A DNA stretch of 64,000 bases from JANQHS01 sp965267505 (GCA_965267505.1 OZ254081.1:2852001-2916000); one strand, 5' to 3'. Positions 52,323 through 61,445 are shown, counted from the first letter of the stretch. Program-made: numbers and translations. The notes: generated by a model not told the origin, from the sequence alone.

Positions 52323-52644
52323 CTTATTTGGAGGAGCTAAGGGTTTTGAAAATATTGGCCCTGAGGAGTTTAAATCTAAAATGGATGAAGGGGCAGTAGT
52401 GATTGATGTAAGACAACCGGAAGAGTTGGATGAAGGCAGTGTTCCTGGTCATAAAATGATCAGTATGAGAAACTCGGACTTTGTCGAGCAATTGCAAGGC
52501 TTGGAAAGGGGGCCTACCTACTTAATATATTGTAGGAGTGGTGCCAGGAGCGCAAGAACATGTGAAGCTTTGGCAGAATTAGGTCATGAAAACCTGTTTA
52601 ATCTTAAAGGAGGGATAATGGCCTGGAACCAGCACAATAATTGA
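52315..52644 (+). CDS. Single-domain rhodanese
   Basis: 109 residues. VIDVRQPEELDEGSVPGHKMIS and the active Cys in YLIYCRSGARSARTCEAL, then LKGGIMAWNQ. Cytoplasmic sulfur carrier or transferase. It overlaps the CstB-like gene by eight bases and belongs to the persulfide operon. Confidence 0.92.
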   Translation: MFNLFGGAKGFENIGPEEFKSKMDEGAVVIDVRQPEELDEGSVPGHKMISMRNSDFVEQLQGLERGPTYLIYCRSGARSARTCEALAELGHENLFNLKGGIMAWNQHNN

Positions 52645-53273
52645 AAAGGTCTGAAAAAGCGAAATTTGTTGAAGAGACCCTTGAAGGTCTTTATCCAAAT
52701 CCTGCAATTCCATTAGACCATCACGATCCCTATACCTTGTTGGTAGCAGTGCTCCTTTCTGCCCAATGCACAGATAAAAAGGTCAATGAGATAACCCCAC
52801 TCTTGTTTGAAAAAGCGAATGATCCTTTTAAGATGGTGGAGATGTCTATTGATGAGATTAAGGAAATCATTCGACCCTGCGGTCTTTCTCCGGCAAAATC
52901 AAAAGCAATCTATGGGCTTTCTCAAATCTTAATTGACCAATACAAAGGAGAAGTGCCCAGGGATATGGAAAAATTGGAAGCCTTGCCTGGAGTAGGCCAC
53001 AAAACAGCTTCAGTGGTTCAGATCCACGCTTTTGAAACCCCGGCTTTTCCTGTGGACACACATATTCACAGGTTGGCCTATCGTTGGGGACTAAGCAATG
53101 GAAAAAATGTGGTTCAAACCGAAAAAGATCTAAAGTCCGTTTTTCCCAAAGAGACCTGGTCAAAGCTTCACCTGCAGATCATATATTTTGGAAGAGAGTA
53201 TTGCCCCGCCAGAGGACATGCTCAGGATAATTGTCCCATTTGCTCCAAAATAGGCATTAAAAACAGGATGTAA
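52641..53273 (+). CDS. nth: Endonuclease III, incomplete Fe-S motif
   Basis: 210 residues from a TTG at 52641 in a TTGA overlap with the rhodanese stop. HhH-GPD glycosylase/AP lyase: LLSAQCTDKKVN, the HhH motif LPGVGHKTA with catalytic Lys121, and Asp139 in FPVDTHIHR. It repairs oxidised pyrimidines. The C-terminal cluster motif normally reads CX6CX2CX5C; here there are only C188, C198 and C201 (CX9CX2C) and no fourth Cys before the end, so the [4Fe-4S] cluster is probably lost or altered. Confidence 0.93.
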   Translation: MKRSEKAKFVEETLEGLYPNPAIPLDHHDPYTLLVAVLLSAQCTDKKVNEITPLLFEKANDPFKMVEMSIDEIKEIIRPCGLSPAKSKAIYGLSQILIDQYKGEVPRDMEKLEALPGVGHKTASVVQIHAFETPAFPVDTHIHRLAYRWGLSNGKNVVQTEKDLKSVFPKETWSKLHLQIIYFGREYCPARGHAQDNCPICSKIGIKNRM

Positions 53274-53377
53274 TTTAAATCCTGATTACGATCATTTATG
53301 AAACTAAGCTCCATCAGTCATGAGCTGCCATTTGGGTATTTCATTTGGTTCAATAATCAACCAAAACGGTAGGAATC

Positions 53378-53797
53378 ATGAAAAAAAGAGAGCCAATCGG
53401 ACATATTATGACCTCTAACCTTACAACGGTCAATGTCACTAATTCTTTAAGAGAAGTAAAGGAAATATTTAGAGATCAGAAGATCCGACATCTACCTGTT
53501 GTATCTGGAGACCAGGTGGTTGGGATTCTTTCTGAGACTGATATCCGCCGTTTAAGTTTTGGAAGCAATTTCGGCGAAGAGCATGCAGGTGCAGATGAAG
53601 CAATCCTTGATATGTTAAGCATTTCCCAGGTCATGAAGGAGCATCCGAATACAGTGGATAAGGATGATACCATTAAGGAAGTTGCTGAAACGCTTGCCTC
53701 TGCAGAATTCCATGCCTTGCCGGTCACGGATTCCGGCAAACTGGTCGGAATCGTAACCACCACTGACCTGATCAAATATTTGCTCGACCAATATTGA
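53378..53797 (+). CDS. CBS-domain pair protein
   Basis: 139 residues, two CBS domains: IMTSNLTTVNVTNSLREV with RHLPVVSGDQVVGILSETDIRRL, and VMKEHPNTVDKDDTIKEV with FHALPVTDSGKLVGIVTTTDLIKYL. Such stand-alone pairs bind adenosine nucleotides and regulate partner proteins. Partner unknown. Separate from nth (104 bases) and from the OmpA gene (86 bases). Confidence 0.92.
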   Translation: MKKREPIGHIMTSNLTTVNVTNSLREVKEIFRDQKIRHLPVVSGDQVVGILSETDIRRLSFGSNFGEEHAGADEAILDMLSISQVMKEHPNTVDKDDTIKEVAETLASAEFHALPVTDSGKLVGIVTTTDLIKYLLDQY

Positions 53798-53883
53798 TTT
53801 GATAGTCGCTCAGTAGCCGGGAGCGGATCTGGAATACTACAGGTCAAGCGAGGATTCAATATCTTGGTGGAAATAAATTTTCC

Positions 53884-55683
53884 ATGAGAATGTTGAGATT
53901 CTACCTCCAGGTCTTGTTGGTTTCCTTTGTTTTTAGCATAACTCTCAAAGCCCAAATGGGATCCCAGTATGAGTTGAAAAAACTAGGAAAGACTGTTAAC
54001 ACCTATTATGATGATGCGGCTCCCGTTCCCACTCCCGATGGCCTCGGACTTTATTATTTCATAGCTAATCATCCGGATAATCGTCATGGGAAATCCGGCA
54101 GCCAGGATATATGGTATTGCGAAAGAGACACACTTTACGGGGATTGGAAGGAGAAGGTGCACCTAAGATCTCCTTTTAACATTCACACATTCAATCAGGT
54201 AATGAGTGTGTCTTCCGGAGGGAAGACTTTATTGCTTAGAGGAGGAAAGGGAGCAGGAGACCTAAATGGAATGTCGATCACCCGGAAAACCTCATCAGGT
54301 TGGTCTGGTTTGGAAGAGCTCAATATCCAGGGATTAAAAGACATGAATAAGGGCAGGTTCTTTGGTGGATTCCTATCGGATGACGAAAAAGTCTTGATCC
54401 TTTATTTTAGTGAGATACCCCATACGATTAAGAGTGATCTTTATGTGTCATTTCCCCTGGGAAAAGGGAAATGGTCGCTTCCCAAAAAACTTCCCAGACC
54501 CATTAACACCAATCAGGATGAATTTGGCCCATTTCTAATGATGGATGGTAAAACCCTATATTTTTCCAGTGCCAGACCTGGGGGCATGGGCGGCTTGGAT
54601 GTTTATGTAAGCCAAAGACTGGATGAGACCTGGATGAAATGGTCCGAGCCTCAAAACCTAGGCCCACCGGTAAATACAAGAGGATTTGATGCCTATTTTA
54701 GTGCTTCTGCAAGCGGAAAAGTAGCTTTTTCAACAAGATCCTATAAAACCGCTGACGGCGGAAGTCTTGATGTACTGGAATTCCTTCCCAGACCTGCGGA
54801 TGTGAAACTAAGAGTAATGGTATCGGATCATGAAAATGGGCAAGGTTTGGAAGCCTTTATTGATCTCGGAAAACAGGGACAAGAATCGGAAACCTATCAA
54901 AGTGACTATGATGGTTTGATGGAAGAAGACCTCGGGACTGCCTACGGTAAATACCACATCAACGTAACCTCAGATCGTTACCTGAGTATTGCCAGGGATT
55001 TTGTAATCCCAAAGCCAAAAGCCGATACTACTATTACCCTGGAATTCAAACTGGATCATCAGGAGATTCATTACTACATCGCCGGGATCGTTTTTGAGGA
55101 CGAATCTTTACAGCCGGTTGATGCAGAATTGAAATTCTTTAACAGGAATGGTAAAAAGACCAAGGTAAAGACCCACCATGGGCAGGGAAGGTATGAGGCT
55201 ACTTTGCCTGGGCCCGGGTTTTATGATATCGTAGTGAATGCTGAGAACTTCCTTGAATTGATTGATAGCGTTGAGATCGATTCTGCTGAAGAGGATGTCC
55301 ACAGCTCCAAGGACTTTTACTTGACCAGGATCAAAAAAGGACTTACAGTGAGGTTAGAGAATATCTATTTTGATTTTGATAAATCGACGCTTCGTGAGGA
55401 GTCGTTTGAAGAACTGAATAAGCTCAAAGAGCTTTTGAACAAGTATCCTCAAATGAAAATCGAGATATCAGGACATACTGATTCGAAAGGGTCAGATGAT
55501 TATAACCTTCAATTGTCACAGGGTCGGGCCGATGCCGTCCGCCAATACCTGGTAGATAGTGGCATTCCGGAGGACAGGATCATTTCCAAAGGCTATGGCG
55601 AAACAGCCCCTTTGGCAGATAATGATACCGAGGAAGGCAGGCAAATAAACAGAAGGGTGCAGTTTACGGTTATTGAATGGTAA
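53884..55683 (+). CDS. OmpA family protein with PD40 propeller
   Basis: 599 residues. Signal peptide (FYLQVLLVSFVFSITLKAQ). PD40/WD40-like blades to about 300 (DDAAPVPTPDGLGLYYF, NQDEFGPFLMMDGKTLYFSS, GGMGGLDVYVSQR), two Ig/carboxypeptidase-regulatory-like modules (about 305-470), and a C-terminal OmpA domain (about 485-599) with NIYFDFDKSTLREES, ISGHTDSKGSDDYNLQLSQGRADAV cut here to ISGHTDSKGSDDYN and INRRVQFTVIEW. It binds peptidoglycan and links it to the outer membrane; this layout is common among gliding and type IX secretion-associated proteins. Confidence 0.92.
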   Translation: MRMLRFYLQVLLVSFVFSITLKAQMGSQYELKKLGKTVNTYYDDAAPVPTPDGLGLYYFIANHPDNRHGKSGSQDIWYCERDTLYGDWKEKVHLRSPFNIHTFNQVMSVSSGGKTLLLRGGKGAGDLNGMSITRKTSSGWSGLEELNIQGLKDMNKGRFFGGFLSDDEKVLILYFSEIPHTIKSDLYVSFPLGKGKWSLPKKLPRPINTNQDEFGPFLMMDGKTLYFSSARPGGMGGLDVYVSQRLDETWMKWSEPQNLGPPVNTRGFDAYFSASASGKVAFSTRSYKTADGGSLDVLEFLPRPADVKLRVMVSDHENGQGLEAFIDLGKQGQESETYQSDYDGLMEEDLGTAYGKYHINVTSDRYLSIARDFVIPKPKADTTITLEFKLDHQEIHYYIAGIVFEDESLQPVDAELKFFNRNGKKTKVKTHHGQGRYEATLPGPGFYDIVVNAENFLELIDSVEIDSAEEDVHSSKDFYLTRIKKGLTVRLENIYFDFDKSTLREESFEELNKLKELLNKYPQMKIEISGHTDSKGSDDYNLQLSQGRADAVRQYLVDSGIPEDRIISKGYGETAPLADNDTEEGRQINRRVQFTVIEW

Positions 55684-55684
55684 A

Positions 55685-56476
55685 TTAGATCACTAGAGCT
55701 CCCTTCTTCTCAAGAGCTTCTTCAACATACTCAAAAGTGCTAAGTATGTCTGGTCCATCATTTCCGATTGCTACATCATGCTCGTAATGGGCCGAAGGCT
55801 TTCGGTCGGCGGTTAGGATAGTCCAACCATCGCTTAATTGCAGTATCCTTCTTGTTCCCATATTGATCATAGGCTCTATTGCGATGACCATGCCTTTCTT
55901 CAACAAGGGACCCTTGCCTTTTTTACCATAATTTGGAACCTCGGGTTTCTCGTGCATCTTTCTTCCCAAGCCATGTCCCACCAATTCCCGAACCACAGCA
56001 TAACCTTTTGATTCACAATGGTTTTGGATAGCAAATGCAATGTCGCCAATTCGATTTCCAGCCTTAGCCTGTTTAGCTCCCAGTATCAGACTCTCCTTGG
56101 TGGTCCTTAGTAATTTTTCTGTCTCTGGATGGATCTCCCCAACCGGAAAGGTATAGGCCTGATCTCCGTAAAATCCGTTTAACAGAACACCGCAATCCAA
56201 CGAGATGATATCTCCATTCCTTAACGGGGTCTTGGTTGGGAATCCATGTACTACTTGCTCATTTGGAGACGCGCAAAGAGTATTTGGAAAATCATATAGC
56301 CCAAGAAAACCCGCTTTGGCTCCATGATCCATTATGAATTCATAGGCCAGTTTGTCAAGGTCCAGAGTTGAAACCCCGGGTTCTATTTTTTCAGCCAACA
56401 TACCAAGTGTCCTGGAAACCAGCTGTGCACTGACCCTCATCAATTCTATTTCTTCAGGGCTCTTTATTGGTATCAT
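55685..56476 (-). CDS. map: Type I methionine aminopeptidase
   Basis: 263 residues. IELMRVSAQLVSRTLGML at the N-terminus; metal ligands in SLDCGVLLNGFYGDQAYTF (two Asp), GHGLGRKMHEKP (His), IEPMINMG (Glu) and HYEHDVAIG. It removes the initiator Met. Its start overlaps the ACMSD-like gene stop (ATGA). Converges on the OmpA gene with one base between. Confidence 0.95.
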   Translation of the reverse strand: MIPIKSPEEIELMRVSAQLVSRTLGMLAEKIEPGVSTLDLDKLAYEFIMDHGAKAGFLGLYDFPNTLCASPNEQVVHGFPTKTPLRNGDIISLDCGVLLNGFYGDQAYTFPVGEIHPETEKLLRTTKESLILGAKQAKAGNRIGDIAFAIQNHCESKGYAVVRELVGHGLGRKMHEKPEVPNYGKKGKGPLLKKGMVIAIEPMINMGTRRILQLSDGWTILTADRKPSAHYEHDVAIGNDGPDILSTFEYVEEALEKKGALVI

Positions 56477-57480
56477 TCGTAATTCTTAAGGTCGATATTC
56501 AACCATTCTGCAGTCGATCTTGAGAAAATATCACTAACCACTTCCGCGTCAAGTTTCATCTCCTCAATGAATTTTCCAATTTCCAGGTCTCCTAATGGGA
56601 ATGGGTAATCGGAACCAAGGCAGATCTTCTTAGAACCAACCATGGGCAGTATATAGTTCAAAAATTCGGGATCATGCGTAATACAGTCAATCCAAAACTT
56701 CCCAATGTATTCTCTTGGATTTACCTGGTTATCTACGGCTACCAGGTCTGGGCGGCAATTAAAGCCATGTTCAATTCTACCGATGGTGGCTAAAAAAGAA
56801 CCTCCAGCATGAGCAAAGCAAACCCTCAAATCAGGTAATTTTTCAAATAATCCACTGAAAATAAAAGAGCATATGGCCCTAGTGGTTTCGGCAGGCATAC
56901 CAACAAGCCATGGTAGCCAATAGGTTGACATATGTTCTTGGCCCATCATTTCCCAGGGATGAACCAGAACAGCCATATCAAGATCCTGACAAGCCTGAAA
57001 GATAGGTTGGAATTGTGGTTCGGAGAGGTTCAGATTATTGATGTTAGATCCAATCTGAATGCCCGGAAACCCTAGTTTTTTTATTCGTTCTAACTCCTTG
57101 ATGGCCAGATCTGTATCTTGCATTGGGATAGTGCCCAATCCAATGTAGTTTTTTGGATATTTCGTAACGACTTCCGCTACGTCATCATTTAGGAATTCTG
57201 AGATCTCAGCTCCATCCTTGGGCTTGGCCCAGTAGGAGAACATTACCGGAATTGTACAGATCACCTGAACCTTGGTTTGGAATTCTTCGTATTCCTTGAT
57301 CCTTACCTCGGGGTCCCAGCAATTCTCATTTATCTCTCTGAAGAATTTATTGCCCGCCATCATTCTTGCATACCCCGGTCTGTGATGATCCAAATGAATG
57401 AAATCACCGTACCCGAACTTGCCTGTGAAATCAGGAAGTTTCTTAGGAAAAATATGGGTATGCATATCTATTTTGAGCAT
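56473..57480 (-). CDS. Amidohydrolase of the ACMSD type (aminocarboxymuconate-semialdehyde decarboxylase)
   Basis: 335 residues. Zinc site IDMHTHIFP (His7 and His9 type HXH), VLVHPWEMMG, FAHAGGSFLATIGRIEHG and the late Asp in CLGSDYPFPLG. The Arg/His pattern and length match ACMSD, a step of tryptophan breakdown through the kynurenine pathway. No other kynurenine gene is in this window; related enzymes decarboxylate other aromatic-derived acids, so the substrate is inferred. Between a MoaB-like gene and map. Confidence 0.87.
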   Translation of the reverse strand: MLKIDMHTHIFPKKLPDFTGKFGYGDFIHLDHHRPGYARMMAGNKFFREINENCWDPEVRIKEYEEFQTKVQVICTIPVMFSYWAKPKDGAEISEFLNDDVAEVVTKYPKNYIGLGTIPMQDTDLAIKELERIKKLGFPGIQIGSNINNLNLSEPQFQPIFQACQDLDMAVLVHPWEMMGQEHMSTYWLPWLVGMPAETTRAICSFIFSGLFEKLPDLRVCFAHAGGSFLATIGRIEHGFNCRPDLVAVDNQVNPREYIGKFWIDCITHDPEFLNYILPMVGSKKICLGSDYPFPLGDLEIGKFIEEMKLDAEVVSDIFSRSTAEWLNIDLKNYE

Positions 57481-57512
57481 AATAGATGCTTCGCGCTCGC
57501 GAAAATACTGGA

Positions 57513-58046
57513 TTATTTATTGCCCGGCCGAAAGGCCTTAATGATTTCCTCATCGGTGACCATGTAAGGCCCTCCGATAAGATCTATGCAATAGGGTATG
57601 GCGGGAAATACCACATCAAGGCATTGCCTTATTGCTTTGGGCTTTCCAGGGAGGTTAAGTATCAGGCTCTTATTTCTGATCCCGGCTGTTTGCCTGGAAA
57701 GAATTGCTGTAGGAACATATTTGAGGCTTTCATTTCTCATTAACTCCCCAAAACCGGGCATCATCTTTTGACAAACCGCCTCGGTTGCTTCCGGGGTTAC
57801 ATCTCTTACTGCTGGTCCCGTTCCCCCACAAGTCACAATCAAGCAATTTCCTTCATCGGCCATTCGGATCAAGCTTTTTTGTATCAGATCCTGCTCGTCC
57901 GGGATCACCTCATAATCCGGTTCCCATTCGTTTTTCAGGTATTCATTTAGGGTGGAAACGATGGCTTTTCCAGGGATATCCTCATAGATTCCCTGACTTG
58001 CTCTATCGCTCACATTTATTACTCCTATCTTGAGCTTATCCATCAT
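57513..58046 (-). CDS. MoaB/MogA family molybdenum cofactor protein
   Basis: 177 residues. GVINVSDRASQG at the N-terminus and the molybdopterin-binding CGGTGPAVRDVTPEAT. It adenylylates molybdopterin before Mo insertion. The only Moco user in the window is the sulfite dehydrogenase at 35-36 kb. Overlaps yidD by four bases (ATGA). Confidence 0.92.
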   Translation of the reverse strand: MMDKLKIGVINVSDRASQGIYEDIPGKAIVSTLNEYLKNEWEPDYEVIPDEQDLIQKSLIRMADEGNCLIVTCGGTGPAVRDVTPEATEAVCQKMMPGFGELMRNESLKYVPTAILSRQTAGIRNKSLILNLPGKPKAIRQCLDVVFPAIPYCIDLIGGPYMVTDEEIIKAFRPGNK

Positions 58047-58258
58047 TCTTTTGGTACCGGATCATAACCAGAACCACCCCAGGGATGGCATCTTGAGATC
58101 CTTTTAAATCCCAATTTGCTTCCTTTCCAAACACCGTGAGTTTTAAGGGATTCAATAAAATATTCAGAACAGGTGGGTGTAAATCGGCAATTTGATCCCA
58201 GAACAGGGGAGATTGCCCCTTGATAAAAGCGGATCAGCAGGATCATTAATTGCTTCAT
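58043..58258 (-). CDS. yidD: Membrane protein insertion efficiency factor YidD
   Basis: 71 residues. Family hallmark CRFTPTCSEYFIESLKTHG and ISRCHPWGGSGYDPVP. An amphipathic inner-membrane-associated protein that helps YidC-dependent insertion. Start shares a base with the cysS stop, away from its usual rpmH/rnpA/yidC neighbours. Confidence 0.95.
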   Translation of the reverse strand: MKQLMILLIRFYQGAISPVLGSNCRFTPTCSEYFIESLKTHGVWKGSKLGFKRISRCHPWGGSGYDPVPKE

Positions 58259-59757
58259 TAGTCAAGCAAGTAACTTGTATCTCCATTTGGAAGATCCTTC
58301 AGCTTGATACCGATCTTGTTCAGATCATCCCTGATCTTGTCTGAGGTTGCATAATCTTTTTTCAACTTAGAGTCTTTCCTCAGGTCCATTAGGAGATCCA
58401 TAACTCCGGAAAGTACCTCTGAATTTGAATCGTTCTCCCTTAATAAGCCAAGAACATTCTCTACCAGAGCAAAAAGTTCTTTCCTGATCGAATCCAATTC
58501 CTCCTTTTTGAGAGGAACTAAATATCCATGCTCAACAGAGAAGTGATTAATTCTAGAGCTGATCTCAAACAATTCTGCCAATGCCAATGGACTATTGAAA
58601 TCATCGCTTAGATGTTCTCTGACCTTGTCCAATCTTTCCCAGAACCATTCGGCTTGTCCTTCGATATCCTCGTTTGTGGGATCCAATTTTTCAAGATTTT
58701 CTAAAGACCTCATTAGTCTTTTATATCCTTTTTCCGCTGCTTCAAGGGCTTCATTTGAGAAATCTAGAGTGCTTGAATAGTGTGCCTGAAGCATGAAAAA
58801 TCGAATGGTCATTGGACTGTACCCACGGTTTAACATAGGATGATCGCCTGAAATCAATTCTTCAGGTGTAAATCCGTTTCCTTCAGACTTACTCATCTTT
58901 TTCCCCTCCACGGTGAGCATATTTCCATGGATCCAATACTTTACGGCTTCATGCCCTTCAGCACCCGTGCATTGAGCGATCTCACATTCATGATGGGGGA
59001 ATTTCAAGTCCATTCCTCCTCCGTGAATATCAAACCTATCTCCAAGATATTTGGTGCCCATGACGGAACATTCAAGGTGCCAGCCAGGGAAACCGTCGCT
59101 CCAAGGCGAGGGCCATCTCATGATATGACTGGGTTCAGCTTTCTTCCAGAGGGCAAAATCCAAAGGGTTTCTTTTCTGATCCTGGCCTTCTAATTCACGC
59201 GATTGACTGATCAGATCTTCAATTTTTCTTCCTGATAGCTTTCCGTAATCGTGGTCCTTATTGAATTTCTCTACATCGAAGTAAACCGAACCACCGGATT
59301 CATATGCAAGCCCATTATCCATGATCTTCTGAATCATATTGATCTGCTCGATCATATGTCCTGAGGCCAAGGGTTCTATAGAAGGAGGGAGGAGGTTGAA
59401 TATTTGGGTTACGCTTCGGAACTGGTTGGTATACTTTTGGGCCACCTCCATGGGCTCAAGCTGGTTAAGCCTTGCTTCCTTTGCAATCTTATCTTCCCCT
59501 TCATCTGCATCTGATTCCAGATGTCCAACATCAGTAACATTCCTAACATAGCGGACCTTGTATCCCAGGTATTGAAGGTATCTGAAAACCAGGTCAAAGC
59601 TTAAGAAGGTTCTTAGATTTCCGAGGTGTACCTCATTATAAACGGTAGGCCCACAAACATACATTCCAACTCTACCAGGTACGATCGGCTCAAAGGCTTC
59701 CTTTTTTCTACTTAAGGAATTGGTAAGTTTTATTGGAAATCTTTCAAAAAGCTTCAT
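58258..59757 (-). CDS. cysS: Cysteinyl-tRNA synthetase
   Basis: 499 residues, normal length. Zinc Cys and HIGH in YVCGPTVYNEVHLGNLRTF, zinc site in GWHLECSVMG and GGGMDLKFPHHECEIAQ, and KMSKS in GKKMSKSEGN. The C-terminal helical DALR-like domain is complete (ending GDTSYLLD). Charges tRNA-Cys. Confidence 0.97.
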   Translation of the reverse strand: MKLFERFPIKLTNSLSRKKEAFEPIVPGRVGMYVCGPTVYNEVHLGNLRTFLSFDLVFRYLQYLGYKVRYVRNVTDVGHLESDADEGEDKIAKEARLNQLEPMEVAQKYTNQFRSVTQIFNLLPPSIEPLASGHMIEQINMIQKIMDNGLAYESGGSVYFDVEKFNKDHDYGKLSGRKIEDLISQSRELEGQDQKRNPLDFALWKKAEPSHIMRWPSPWSDGFPGWHLECSVMGTKYLGDRFDIHGGGMDLKFPHHECEIAQCTGAEGHEAVKYWIHGNMLTVEGKKMSKSEGNGFTPEELISGDHPMLNRGYSPMTIRFFMLQAHYSSTLDFSNEALEAAEKGYKRLMRSLENLEKLDPTNEDIEGQAEWFWERLDKVREHLSDDFNSPLALAELFEISSRINHFSVEHGYLVPLKKEELDSIRKELFALVENVLGLLRENDSNSEVLSGVMDLLMDLRKDSKLKKDYATSDKIRDDLNKIGIKLKDLPNGDTSYLLD

Positions 59758-59816
59758 TTTCTAAGCTTATTTCATTTTTGGCAAATATAGTTTGAGGATC
59801 AGGCTTTACCTATTTC

Positions 59817-60299
59817 TTAATGACAAAGAAAATTAGCAGCCCCCTTAGCGGGCAAAAGTGTCGGTTTTGTTTTCGGCGTGAACCCCAAGGATTCTATGTA
59901 ACCCATTGCCGCTTGTCTGACCTTAAAGGATGGGTATTTTGGATCATCATTGTAGTCCAGGTCTATCTGCGAAATATTGACTCCATAATTCTCCCTTAAA
60001 TGAAGAGCCAAGGAAGCTGATTTTTCCATTTCCTTCCAAAGCCTGGAGAAGAGGTCATTTACTCTAGGTACCTTTTCCTTCTTGTATACCACGTGAGCAC
60101 CTCTCTGATGATATCGAAATACCAAAGTGGTCACGTAAACCGTATGGTTGTTAAAGCTATGACTATCACTACCCACGATAAGTTCTACCCTGGGATGCTT
60201 TTTCATAAAATCTGGAAGGTATCGGTCAAGAGAAACCTGCTCGCCGCTTCCCATTTTTTTGTACCTCGAGTCTTCTTCATGTTCTATTTTGACCGACAT
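59817..60299 (-). CDS. YkuK family (DUF458) RNase H-like protein
   Basis: 160 residues from the ATG at 60299 (MSVKIEHEED); the frame is open upstream but without protein-like sequence. The family block is ELIVGSDSHSFNNHTVYVTTL with acids placed as in RNase H folds, then QIDLDYNDDPKYPSFKV and FTPKTKPTLLPAKGAAN. Activity not established. Divergent from the YCII-like gene. Confidence 0.88.
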   Translation of the reverse strand: MSVKIEHEEDSRYKKMGSGEQVSLDRYLPDFMKKHPRVELIVGSDSHSFNNHTVYVTTLVFRYHQRGAHVVYKKEKVPRVNDLFSRLWKEMEKSASLALHLRENYGVNISQIDLDYNDDPKYPSFKVRQAAMGYIESLGFTPKTKPTLLPAKGAANFLCH

Positions 60300-60437
60300 T
60301 ATCCAAAAATATGTTTTCTTCCGAATTATTAGCTTAGGTCCTGAGATAACAATACAGTGCCCCAAAATGATTCAATGAAGGTACTTTTTCAGGTCCAAAT
60401 TGCTGATTCTCAAAAAAGAAATGAACATATTTATTCT

Positions 60438-61067
60438 ATGAAAATACTCTTGCTTTCTTTTTCCCTTTTCTTTTCGATGAACCTACAGGCTCAGTATCAG
60501 TTCATGTTTCTGAATACCAATCCTGATAAGAAGGTCCTTCCTGATTCCATAGTCCAGCAACATCAGAAATATCATATGGCCAATATGGAAAAACTCGCCA
60601 ATGAAGGGTTTTTGTTGGTGGCAGGGCCATTCTACGAAAGGGGAGGAATTTTCATTTTTGATCCCGAAAAGGGAGATCTATACGATAATCTGAAAGGTGA
60701 TTCTGCGGTTATGAATGATCGCTTCCTATTGGACATATTGGATTACAAGCCTGTAATAGGTGGAATCTGCCCTTTAAAGGAGAATTATGAAATGGTCACG
60801 TATCAGTTTGCAAGGTTTCATCCTTTTTCGGGAAGCCTTGTAAGGAAAACTGAGCCTATTCAGACCTATGAAATCGAAATGTTAAAGAAAGAATTGGAGA
60901 TTGTGACCTATGCCAAATTTGGAGAAAGAGATGGCGGAATCCTTATCTATCGATCCGAAGAAAAAGCTCCAATCTTAAAAACTCTAAAGGGAGTTAAAGA
61001 ATATCGATTCCGTTTGGAGGAAAAGAAGCTTTATATAGCAGAAGGTTCTTTTTGTGAAAAGTTTTAA
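60438..61067 (+). CDS. Secreted protein with two YCII-like halves
   Basis: 209 residues from the ATG at 60438, which gives a signal peptide (KILLLSFSLFFSMNLQAQ). The first half has a YCII-like pattern (YQFMFLNTNP, VQQHQKYHMANMEKLANEGFLLVAGPF, RGGIFIF); the second half repeats it in weaker form (MVTYQFARFHP, YEIEMLKKELEIVTYAKFG, GGILIY), lacking the His. Looks like an internal duplication; function unknown. Confidence 0.72.
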   Translation: MKILLLSFSLFFSMNLQAQYQFMFLNTNPDKKVLPDSIVQQHQKYHMANMEKLANEGFLLVAGPFYERGGIFIFDPEKGDLYDNLKGDSAVMNDRFLLDILDYKPVIGGICPLKENYEMVTYQFARFHPFSGSLVRKTEPIQTYEIEMLKKELEIVTYAKFGERDGGILIYRSEEKAPILKTLKGVKEYRFRLEEKKLYIAEGSFCEKF

Positions 61068-61082
61068 AAAGAGTTTTAGCGT

Positions 61083-61445
61083 ATGAAAAATTCCTGGTTA
61101 GCAAGGTTTTTTCTTAATATCCTTGCCGTTATGTTCTGTGCCTGGCTTTTGGATGGGGTTCGGGTCGATGGGTTTATTGGTGCCGCGATTGCCGCTCTGG
61201 TATTATCGATTGTAAACATCTTTATCAAGCCTATAATGATCCTTTTAACCCTTCCTATAACCCTTGTGACCCTCGGGTTATTTCTTCTGGTCATAAATGC
61301 TCTAATGGTCTTATTAGCTGATTACCTGATCGATTCCTTGTCAGTTGATGGCTTTTGGTGGGCCCTGTTATTCTCCCTTGTCTTGGCAGTTGTTAACTCT
61401 TTATTGTATTCCATATTCGGCATGAACAAAAAGAATGGGGTATAA
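61083..61445 (+). CDS. Phage holin family 4 (YvlD-like) membrane protein
   Basis: 120 residues, four membrane helices. ARFFLNILAVMFCAWLLDGV and the conserved IVNIFIKPIMILLTLPITLVTLGLF shortened here to FIKPIMILLTLPITLVTLG. Despite the family name it is a chromosomal small membrane protein, with no phage genes around it. Overlaps the LOG-like gene by 11 bases. Confidence 0.9.
   Translation: MKNSWLARFFLNILAVMFCAWLLDGVRVDGFIGAAIAALVLSIVNIFIKPIMILLTLPITLVTLGLFLLVINALMVLLADYLIDSLSVDGFWWALLFSLVLAVVNSLLYSIFGMNKKNGV

Noticed and set aside
61083..61445. Prophage remnant suggested by a phage-holin family protein
   Set aside because: The family is widespread as a chromosomal membrane protein (YvlD-like) and no phage gene, attachment site or integrase is nearby.
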